Positions 7,428 through 14,542 of a stretch of DNA of 64,000 nucleotides are shown in pieces. Under the pieces are notes generated by a model. That model was not told the DNA's origin, did no database searches, and saw only the letters and a program-made list of their open reading frames with translations. This DNA comes from Pontibacillus salicampi (GTDB lineage: Bacteria > Bacillota > Bacilli > Bacillales > BH030062), in contig NZ_JBHLTP010000011.1 of the NCBI RefSeq assembly GCF_042434395.1, positions 1 through 64,000 on the forward strand, read 5' to 3'. The translations under genes were made by a program, and so were the position numbers. Each line of letters opens with the position of its first letter. Within the stretch, counting starts at the first letter, position 1.

Positions 7428-7513
7428 AACGCATCCCCCAACCTGTTTAGTCTATGCAATATTCTACCATAGCTTACTTAGTCTTACACTTCTTTAGTGA
7501 CCCCTAAGCACAT

Positions 7514-7546
7514 AAAAAAACCGGCGAGCATTTTCCCCTCACCGGC
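7514..7546 (-). terminator. Intrinsic terminator
   Basis: On the minus strand GCCGGTGAGGGGAAAATGCT then CGCCGGT and seven T. It ends the small gene 7554-7784. Confidence 0.85.
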
Positions 7547-7553
7547 ATCTCTA

Positions 7554-7784
7554 TTATCTTTCATTAACAACAGCTAATAAGTGATTTGGCTTTCCAGGTG
7601 GGACAAGCTTATCCTGCAAGTCAACGATTTGAAAACGATACCGACAATAAGCATGCTGCTCCTTAAGTGAATTTACAAAGCATTTAGCTGTTACATAATC
7701 ACTGAACAGGACCTCTTCACGACTAGAATGTTCGAATGTGATTTCAGTACCACCGTTATACAATGCAATGACTTTAAAGTTCAT
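7554..7784 (-). CDS. Small protein, 76 residues, unknown
   Basis: ATG preceded by AAAGGAGG with 8-nt spacing, and a strong terminator 8 bp after the stop, so it is a monocistronic real gene. The product (MNFKVIALYNGGTEITFEHS...) is soluble, mixed alpha/beta in pattern, with two Cys but no CxxC. No family recognised. Confidence 0.7.
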   Translation of the reverse strand: MNFKVIALYNGGTEITFEHSSREEVLFSDYVTAKCFVNSLKEQHAYCRYRFQIVDLQDKLVPPGKPNHLLAVVNER

Positions 7785-8130
7785 GGGAGCTAGCCTCCTT
7801 TAGGTACCTTTCTACCTTTTCATTCATTATCTCTTAAATTATTTAAATTTTCAATATAATTACGGATCTTAGTGACTACTTCATTAATATTTAAGTATTT
7901 AGCCCCCCTACAAAAAACCCTTCACAACACATAACATGAACTGAAATTGGCAGGTTACCTGTGTCATTTTATCCATTCACATACATATTCCCCCACCAAA
8001 TACAAGTATTCAACAGCATAAGTGTTTTTTCATTTTTCACTTATGGTATGAATTGCAGGTATTCGTAAAAGATAAAGATAATGGAGCAAATAATTAGAAG
8101 ATTGCAATCTGATAAGATAGAGGGTTTGTC
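7785..8130. other. Intergenic region ahead of the germination operon
   Basis: About 345 bp, AT-rich. An inverted repeat CATAAGTG / CACTTATG lies near 8019-8046, about 90 bp before the gerA-type start. A forespore sigma-G promoter is expected here but I cannot identify it with certainty. Confidence 0.4.
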
Positions 8131-9723
8131 ATGTGGAAATGGTTTAAAAAAAACGTAAAAGAACCTAATACAGAACATAAACAGGAAGTAAAACCCCAAT
8201 TGCTGTCTTCTTCTGTTTATCAAAATATAGAGTATATTAAACACTCCCTCGGTCATAGCACAGATATAGTGAGTCGGACGTTCCGTGCATTCGAGGATGG
8301 ATCCATCAAAATAGGTATTGTGTACACAGACGGACTTGTGAACGATGAGGCGATTCAAGCTACCATTACCCAGCCTCTTATGCATGAGATTAGACAATCA
8401 TCATTAGACAAACGTGCTTTCACAGGTCTATCCGCCATTGATATTCTGAAACAGTTTTCCCTTATTAATTTGGAACTGGAAGAAGTCAAGCACATGCACC
8501 AAGTACTACTTCATGTATTATCTGGAGATACTCTCGTCTTCTTAGAAGACTTCCAAACAGCATTTGCAATTGATACTCGCGGATGGCAAATGAGGAATAT
8601 TGAAGAGCCTACGACACAGGCAGTTGTGAGAGGGCCCAAGGAAGGATTCACGGAAACACTGCGTACCAATACAGCGTTATTACGAAGAAGAATTAAAGAT
8701 CCTAATCTTTGGATAAAAACAAAGCCTATTGGAAGAAAGACACAGACCGATGTTGCAGTAGCTTTCATGAATGGTATTGCTGACGAAAAAATAGTCTCAG
8801 AAGTAATGAAGCGTCTAAATCAAATCGATATTGATTCCATTCTGGACAGTGGGTATATAGAGGAGCTCATTCAGGATGAAACATATACCCCCTTCCCTAC
8901 AGTATATAATTCGGAACGTCCTGATAGTATAGCAGCAGGTCTATTAGAAGGAAAAATAGCTATTATTGTTGACGGCTCCCCTTTTGTACTTTTGGTACCT
9001 GCTTTATTTGTTCAGTTCTTTCAGGCTCCGGAGGATTATTATCAGCGAGCTGATTTTGCAACTTTAGTTCGCATGATTAGATACATATCGTTTTTCCTTG
9101 CTTTACTAACGCCATCTGCCTATATTGCATTAACAACGTATCATCAGGAGATGATTCCTACTTCTCTATTAATAAGCTTATCATCACAACGAGAAGGGGT
9201 TCCCTTTCCAGCCTTAATTGAAGCCTTAATTATGGAGCTCACCTTCGAAATATTAAGGGAAGCTGGAATAAGACTTCCAACTGCTGTTGGCTCTGCAATC
9301 TCTATTGTAGGTGCATTAGTGCTTGGCCAGGCTGCTGTAGAAGCAGGGCTTGTATCATCAGCTATGGTTATCGTCGTATCCTTAACTGCGATCTCCAGTT
9401 TTGTATCACCAAGCTTCAACTTTGCGATAACGATAAGAATGCTCCGCTTTATCTTTATGATATTGGCTGCCACCTTTGGACTTTATGGCATTCTTCTAGG
9501 ACTGATTATTCTAGTGCTCCACCTTTCTAGCCTGCGTTCTTTCGGAATTCCATATTTAACTCCAATGTCTCCTTATAATAAAGAAGACCAAAAGGATACT
9601 ATTCTTCGTTTGCCTAGATGGTCATTAACGACTAGACCGAGATTGGTCAACCAAAAGAATATCGTTAGGGTAAACAATAACAAACAACATTCTAACACCA
9701 GTAACCAGAAGGGAAAGAAATAG
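8131..9723 (+). CDS. Spore germination receptor subunit A (GerA family)
   Basis: 530 residues, slightly above the usual ~480-500. A hydrophilic N-terminal half (about 25-260, with the conserved IKDPNLW...GRKT region) is followed by membrane segments from ~275 to 450, including GKIAIIVDGSPFVLLVPALF and the conserved HQEMIPTSLLISLSSQREGV loop. It sits in the spore inner membrane and, with B and C subunits, senses germinants. It is first gene of a four-gene operon; its stop is one base before the next start. The Lys-, Asn- and Gln-rich C-terminal tail is variable in the family. The germinant cannot be predicted. Confidence 0.93.
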   Translation: MWKWFKKNVKEPNTEHKQEVKPQLLSSSVYQNIEYIKHSLGHSTDIVSRTFRAFEDGSIKIGIVYTDGLVNDEAIQATITQPLMHEIRQSSLDKRAFTGLSAIDILKQFSLINLELEEVKHMHQVLLHVLSGDTLVFLEDFQTAFAIDTRGWQMRNIEEPTTQAVVRGPKEGFTETLRTNTALLRRRIKDPNLWIKTKPIGRKTQTDVAVAFMNGIADEKIVSEVMKRLNQIDIDSILDSGYIEELIQDETYTPFPTVYNSERPDSIAAGLLEGKIAIIVDGSPFVLLVPALFVQFFQAPEDYYQRADFATLVRMIRYISFFLALLTPSAYIALTTYHQEMIPTSLLISLSSQREGVPFPALIEALIMELTFEILREAGIRLPTAVGSAISIVGALVLGQAAVEAGLVSSAMVIVVSLTAISSFVSPSFNFAITIRMLRFIFMILAATFGLYGILLGLIILVLHLSSLRSFGIPYLTPMSPYNKEDQKDTILRLPRWSLTTRPRLVNQKNIVRVNNNKQHSNTSNQKGKK

Positions 9724-9724
9724 T

Positions 9725-10909
9725 ATGCCTCGATTTCGAATTACTCTTCAGCTTCTGCTCTGCCTTCTATTACTTACAGGATGCTGGAGTAAAAGGGAGC
9801 TCGACGAACTTGCTATCGTCACATCGATTGGGGTAGACAAGGTGGAAGATGAATACAGGCTTACCCTTCAAATTATTAACCCAGGGGAAGTAGCTGCCCA
9901 GCAAATTACTACAAGAACAGCGGTTTCTTCCTATACAGCAACAGGTCGCTCTTTATTCGAAGCGATCAGGGAAATGACAGAGACCATACCAAGAAGAATA
10001 TATGCTGCTCATATTAGAGATGTAGTAATCGGTGAAGAAACAGCACGAGATGGGATAACAGAGGTTTTGGATTTCTTTATGAGAGACCATGAATTTCGTA
10101 CAGATTTTTTTGTAGTGGTGGTTAGGGACATGAGCGCATTCGATTTTCTTAACACCTTAACCCCAATGGAAAAAATACCAGCAGAAAAACTGTACAATTC
10201 CCTCGAAGCCTCCTTTCAATACTGGGCAGCAACTAAAAGCACAAAGATTCAAGAAATAATTAACAGTCTTTTATCTGAGGGGCGACAGCCTGTGATGACT
10301 GGAGTATCTGTTAATGGGCAAACGTCGACAGGGAGTCGATTAGAAAACGTAGAACAGATATATTCACCAGCTCAAATTGCCTTGAAAGATTTAGCAGTAT
10401 TTAAGGGCGATAAGTTAATAGGCTGGCTTACAGGGGATGAAAGCAAGGGGTTTAATTACATTACGGATAATGTAAGAAGCACTGCAGAGTATATGGATTG
10501 TCCTCAAGGCGGCAATATAACCTTTGAAATACTGACCTCCGACTCCAAATCTACTGTAATTATCCAAGACGGGCAGCCGAATATCAATATTAACGTAAAG
10601 GTAAAAGGATTAATTGACGAAGTACAGTGCAGGCAAATAGATTTATCGAAAGAAAAAACGATTCAAACTCTAGAAAAAGATCTGGGTACACAAATTCAGA
10701 AGTATATGGAGACTTCCCTAAAGAGAGCTCAACAAGAATTTCAAAGCGATATATTTGGATTTGGCGAACAAACCATGCGTTCCCACAATCAATATTGGAA
10801 AGAAAATAAAGGTGATTGGCCAACTATCTTTACTGACCTAGAGGTGCATACTGCTGTAGACGTTAAACTAGAAAGAACCGGAAAAATTATAGACTCATTT
10901 CAGGATTAG
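9725..10909 (+). CDS. Spore germination receptor subunit C, Ger(x)C lipoprotein
   Basis: 394 residues. A lipoprotein signal with lipobox LLTGC (near residue 20) is followed by WSKRELDELAIVTSIGVD, the conserved start of Ger(x)C proteins. The rest is the three-domain hydrophilic body anchored outside the spore inner membrane. It follows the A subunit by a single base, indicating translational coupling, and precedes the small D-like gene. Gene order A-C-D-B differs from the A-B-C order of B. subtilis gerA. Confidence 0.93.
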   Translation: MPRFRITLQLLLCLLLLTGCWSKRELDELAIVTSIGVDKVEDEYRLTLQIINPGEVAAQQITTRTAVSSYTATGRSLFEAIREMTETIPRRIYAAHIRDVVIGEETARDGITEVLDFFMRDHEFRTDFFVVVVRDMSAFDFLNTLTPMEKIPAEKLYNSLEASFQYWAATKSTKIQEIINSLLSEGRQPVMTGVSVNGQTSTGSRLENVEQIYSPAQIALKDLAVFKGDKLIGWLTGDESKGFNYITDNVRSTAEYMDCPQGGNITFEILTSDSKSTVIIQDGQPNININVKVKGLIDEVQCRQIDLSKEKTIQTLEKDLGTQIQKYMETSLKRAQQEFQSDIFGFGEQTMRSHNQYWKENKGDWPTIFTDLEVHTAVDVKLERTGKIIDSFQD

Positions 10910-10920
10910 AGGTGAAGCAA

Positions 10921-11139
10921 ATGTGGGCTTTGGTCATCATAATGCTTTCCTTTTTAGGATACTTAGAAGGGAAACGAATTGTAGCTAGCCAAGGGCTTAG
11001 AGAGGGTATCTTTTTTTGTGCCATGTATGGTTTAGCGTCAGTCTTGTCTATTCTGTTAGTAGTAGGTGTACCTATTCCAACCCCATTAAAAGCTATATCC
11101 ATCATATATCAGCCAATTATTAACCTAATCCAAGGATAA
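10921..11139 (+). CDS. Small two-span membrane protein in ger operon (D-subunit type)
   Basis: About 72 residues with two hydrophobic segments (about 3-15 and 27-48) separated by a basic loop (LEGKRIVASQGLREG). I place the start at ATG 10921, because GAGGTG lies 6 nt ahead; a GTG at 10912 would add three residues but overlaps that site. Small two-span D proteins are known from some Bacillus germinant receptor operons, where they modulate the receptor. Position between the C and B genes supports this role; direct sequence proof is lacking. Confidence 0.75.
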   Translation: MWALVIIMLSFLGYLEGKRIVASQGLREGIFFCAMYGLASVLSILLVVGVPIPTPLKAISIIYQPIINLIQG

Positions 11140-11161
11140 AAAACAAGAAAGGAGCAGCCTA

Positions 11162-12274
11162 ATGTCATCTAAAGAAATAATTAGTCCGCGTCAGTTCAGC
11201 CTGCTCCTTCTTTGGTTTTTGACTGGAACCTCTATCTTATTAACCCCAGGCAATCTGGTTGCTCTTTCAAAGAATAGTGGTTGGATTTGCGTTATTCTGC
11301 TATTCCCTTTTGGGATGTTGTACTTACGCATGTTATATAGTCTAGGTAAAATACACGGTAATATAGACTTCTTACAAATTAATATAAAAGTGTTCGGGAA
11401 AATTATTGGAAGACTTATTACCTTTCTCGTATCTCTGTTTGCTTTAATATCTGCTTCTACCGTTTTGTGGGTTATCGGGGACTTTATTGCTTTAAATATT
11501 TTGTATGCTACACCAGTTGTCTACATCCATATTCTATTTATGTTAGCCATTCTCGCAGGAGTGTATTACGGAATTGAAACGATAGGCAGGACTGCAGAGA
11601 TCTTTACACCTTGGATATTAAGCATCCTGCTATTTATAGCCATATTCAGCATCCCTCAAATAAAATGGAAGCGGACTATGCCTTTTCTACAGGAAGGAGT
11701 ACAATCTGTTTTACAGGGAAGCTATTATGAATTAACAATTTCCACTTTGCCCCTTATTACGATCCTATTCTTTTTCTTTCATTCAGTAGAAAAAGAACGT
11801 CTTTCTTTTCGAAACCTTTATGTTCCTTATTTTCTTTACGTACTCATTATTACAGTTATCACCTTTTTAGTTATCACTGTATTAGGGGCCAATATTGGTG
11901 GGATGCATTCTTTTCCTACCTATATGTTATCGAAGAACATTAAAGGTGCTGTGGAGCGAGTGGAGGTGCTTGTAGCCATTTCCTGGATACTTACTATCTA
12001 TTTCAAAATGAATATTTATTTCTTTGCTGCATGTAAAGGAATAGCCAATACATTATCGTTACAAAGCTACCGCTCTATCGTCCTGCCGGTAGGTATTATT
12101 ACACTTTGTTTGTCTGTCATCATTTACCCAGATAATATTTATGCAGACAATTGGAACCAGTCTATATGGCTATATTATGTAACTACGTTTGGGCTGTTGT
12201 ACCCCATCCTTTTGTGGGTGATTAGTGTAATCAAACATAAAAGGGCTTCTTCGGGTAATCAAAAAACCCCTTAG
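11162..12274 (+). CDS. Spore germination receptor subunit B (GerAB/endospore permease family)
   Basis: 370 residues with about ten predicted membrane spans. The start SSKEIISPRQFSLLLLWFLTGTSIL... is the conserved first-helix region of GerB proteins, which are related to APC-superfamily transporters. It forms the germinant-binding channel part of the receptor in the spore inner membrane. RBS AAAGGAG is 8 nt before the ATG. It is the last gene of the operon; the stop codon lies inside the shared terminator with spo0M. Confidence 0.93.
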   Translation: MSSKEIISPRQFSLLLLWFLTGTSILLTPGNLVALSKNSGWICVILLFPFGMLYLRMLYSLGKIHGNIDFLQINIKVFGKIIGRLITFLVSLFALISASTVLWVIGDFIALNILYATPVVYIHILFMLAILAGVYYGIETIGRTAEIFTPWILSILLFIAIFSIPQIKWKRTMPFLQEGVQSVLQGSYYELTISTLPLITILFFFFHSVEKERLSFRNLYVPYFLYVLIITVITFLVITVLGANIGGMHSFPTYMLSKNIKGAVERVEVLVAISWILTIYFKMNIYFFAACKGIANTLSLQSYRSIVLPVGIITLCLSVIIYPDNIYADNWNQSIWLYYVTTFGLLYPILLWVISVIKHKRASSGNQKTP

Positions 12275-12290
12275 CATGAATGCTAAGGGG
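12261..12290. terminator. Bidirectional terminator between ger operon and spo0M
   Basis: Ten-bp stem CCCCTTAGCA / TGCTAAGGGG with a 4-nt loop. Six A on the plus side give a T-run for the minus-strand gene. Confidence 0.85.
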
Positions 12291-12299
12291 AGTATTGCT

Positions 12300-13061
12300 T
12301 TATTTTGAAAAACGTTCAATAACCTGCTCTAATTTAGCTGCTATCGTGCTTTCTCCTTGATCTAAATCATCATTCGTCAATGTAGTACGTACGCGACTTT
12401 CATCTGCATCGAGTGCTTCCGCCAATAAACCACCTAATCCATTAGCCCGGCGATCCACTTCCATGAACAGCTCCACCCCATTATCAGATGGAAAGAATAC
12501 TATTTCTAATTCATCCAACTCTTTTCGAAACTTGTTGCCAGGGATAAATTCGTATTCCTGAACAATTTGGCGGTTTTTTGCTTGTTCCATTTCCACTTTT
12601 TTTAAAGAGAATCCAAGTTCATGCTGAAGTGCCGTAAGTATGGTTTGCACTTTATCAGCAGGATCTACATGGATATAGTCTCTATCCTGGGGATCCACCG
12701 CCATCGGTATATCAAGACCTGTTTGAAACCATATTGGCAGTCTGCCAAAACTTGCAGGAGTATCTACTGGAAGCTGAAAGGAGAATTCCACTTCTTTCTG
12801 CTCATTCGGCTGAAGGGTAAAGGAGTCCGTAATGTTAAAACGGTGAATTATTTGCTCCTCTTTCACTTTACGATCATCCACCTCTTTCACCACTTCTGTC
12901 ATGAGAAAGAGGTTAATGCGTTCAATTTCTTGCTCCACATTACCGCCTTTCATGACAACTTTGCCATCCACTTGCTCCCCAGCTGCATACCGTTCCTTCT
13001 CTAACTGAGTATCTACTGTAGCAGAGCCAACACCTAAACTAGCCATGATTTTTTTAAACAT
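12300..13061 (-). CDS. spo0M: Sporulation-control protein Spo0M
   Basis: 253 residues, close to the 258 of B. subtilis Spo0M. The start MFKKIMASLGVGSATVDTQL and the arrestin-like beta-sandwich pattern (RINLFLMTEVVKE, then FSFQLPVDTPAS) match the family. The C-terminal segment ends in a helical stretch rich in Glu/Asp. Spo0M is a cytoplasmic, cell-pole-associated protein that affects sporulation entry and cell division; the mechanism is not settled. It converges on the ger operon through a common terminator and is monocistronic. Confidence 0.92.
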   Translation of the reverse strand: MFKKIMASLGVGSATVDTQLEKERYAAGEQVDGKVVMKGGNVEQEIERINLFLMTEVVKEVDDRKVKEEQIIHRFNITDSFTLQPNEQKEVEFSFQLPVDTPASFGRLPIWFQTGLDIPMAVDPQDRDYIHVDPADKVQTILTALQHELGFSLKKVEMEQAKNRQIVQEYEFIPGNKFRKELDELEIVFFPSDNGVELFMEVDRRANGLGGLLAEALDADESRVRTTLTNDDLDQGESTIAAKLEQVIERFSK

Positions 13062-13667
13062 AATCTCATCATCCCTTTCGTCATTTTTTTCTTCTATGAC
13101 CTTCTACGTTCCATCTTAAGCCATAGTTTCGGATAATTCATAGGAAAAAGCCCTTCAGCAGGTACTTTTTTGTTTCTGTTATGGGTGATTAGTGGTTTTA
13201 ATTGTTCTATAAACTAATATATTGAATCCAAGTAATCCACATAAGTGCGCACGATAGTAATGGTAAACCCAGAAAAGCATCCTCAGAGCGTGTATGTATA
13301 AAAAACGCAAAAAACAATGCCGTGTCAATCCGGCATTGTTTTTTTTATATTTATTCCAGTCGTCTCTTTTTTGTCTCTTTTTATAGGAGGTCACGATAAA
13401 TATAAAGGCCTCTGTGTACTATTGTATTGTTTAATAAAAAGAAAGGGAGAAATATTAAGCAATCCATATAGTACTATGCCATATACCATAAGCAGCGGAT
13501 GATGGGACATAGCATGTCAGGAACTTTATCATTTAAGGCATGACCTCCTTTATAGAGTACCAAGCGCACCTGAAATGGTCAAAATAAATCAGACCCTTAC
13601 AGCCCCCTATTCTCCCGTTTCAAACATAGATAATTGCTATTCATACGATAAATCTACCTTTTTGGGA
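13062..13667. other. Long intergenic region with terminator and inverted repeat
   Basis: About 600 bp without a convincing gene. It holds the terminator at 13313-13348 and a spaced inverted repeat GGAGGTCA (13386-13393) / TGACCTCC (13543-13550). Frames at 13179-13394 (-) and 13317-13502 (+) have no ribosome site or recognisable content. Confidence 0.5.
13313..13348. terminator. Orphan intrinsic terminator
   Basis: AACAATGCCG / CGGCATTGTT with a 7-nt loop and eight T on the plus strand, and a T-run on the minus strand too. No gene of either strand obviously ends here, so it may mark a small transcript. Confidence 0.75.
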
Positions 13668-13711
13668 CAAAAAAAGAAAATCCTGACATTACTATACAGC
13701 AACGTCAGGAC
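13668..13711 (-). terminator. Terminator of the LytTR regulator gene
   Basis: On the minus strand TCCTGAC / GTCAGGA stem followed by TTTTCTTTTTTTG. Confidence 0.75.
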
Positions 13712-13725
13712 TACCTTTTGTCTTT

Positions 13726-14469
13726 TTAAACACCATTTGTACTATTTAACATTTGTTGTACTCGTTGTATGTTTTGTTTGGATATTTGAGCAGCTATGTC
13801 ATAATGATCGAAAAAGACAAGATAGCTTTTACCAGATGTTTGTATTCTTGCTACACGATGTAAATTAATTATGAACGATCGGTGTGATTGAACGAAGCGA
13901 TGGTCCAAATACTCCAGAAAATATTCTAATGTTTCTCCTGATGAGTATTGCTCCTCTACCGTATGGATAATAGATTTCCGATCATTTTTTTCAATAAAAA
14001 GAATATCATCGATCTGTACGTAATACAAAGAACGATTGAACCGAATAGGTATTCTCGCTAAACTAGCATTCCATTTTTCTAATTTCCTGTCTTTTTCTTT
14101 CAAGACCTTTTTGGCTCTTTCTAACGAAAGCATCAACCTGCTCATTTGTATGGGCTTTAGTACATAATCAACTGCATTCAATTCAAACGCCTCCACAGCA
14201 AAATTCTCATGAGCCGTTGTGAAAATATAGGAGAGGGATGGTAACGTACGTTGCAACTCCTTCACTGCATCAATCCCTTTGCGTTTCGGCATTTCTATGT
14301 CACATAGTACTAAATCTGGAGAGTGTTCAAAGACTTTCTCGATTAATTCTTCCCCATCTTTTGCTTCAGCAACTATTTCAAAAGAGTCAGCTGCCATTTT
14401 TTCTATCATTTGTCTTAACAGCTTTCTAGAAGCTGCCTGGTCTTCCGCTACAATAATGCGATACGTCAT
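13726..14469 (-). CDS. LytTR-family response regulator
   Basis: 247 residues counted from ATG 14469 (AGGATG site upstream); an upstream ATG adds three. The receiver domain covers ~1-120 with the acidic pair ED at 9-10 and phospho-acceptor Asp57 in LVLCDIEMP, a TTAHE switch motif and a K in YVLKPI. The LytTR DNA-binding domain covers ~140-245 (FIEKNDRKSIIHT..., then HRSFIINL near 210). Such regulators bind tandem 9-bp direct repeats and often control cell-wall, virulence or competence genes. It follows the hybrid kinase by 73 bp on the same strand and is its probable partner. Confidence 0.88.
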   Translation of the reverse strand: MTYRIIVAEDQAASRKLLRQMIEKMAADSFEIVAEAKDGEELIEKVFEHSPDLVLCDIEMPKRKGIDAVKELQRTLPSLSYIFTTAHENFAVEAFELNAVDYVLKPIQMSRLMLSLERAKKVLKEKDRKLEKWNASLARIPIRFNRSLYYVQIDDILFIEKNDRKSIIHTVEEQYSSGETLEYFLEYLDHRFVQSHRSFIINLHRVARIQTSGKSYLVFFDHYDIAAQISKQNIQRVQQMLNSTNGV

Positions 14470-14542
14470 ATGCATCATCCTACTGCTTAAGTTTATTATC
14501 TTTAGTATAAGGGAAATTGTTTAGTTTGTTTATACATTAGCC

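Noticed and set aside
7785..8130. Sigma-G promoter for the ger operon
   Set aside because: Expected biologically, but I could not find a convincing -35/-10 pair.
13381..13556. Possible 25-codon peptide or inverted-repeat RNA between GGAGGTCA and TGACCTCC
   Set aside because: The arms are 150 bp apart and contain ribosome-site-like sequence that recurs by chance; the peptide frame has poor spacing and no features.
13575..13868. 97-codon plus-strand frame
   Set aside because: Overlaps the 3' end of the LytTR gene and its terminator; no ribosome site.
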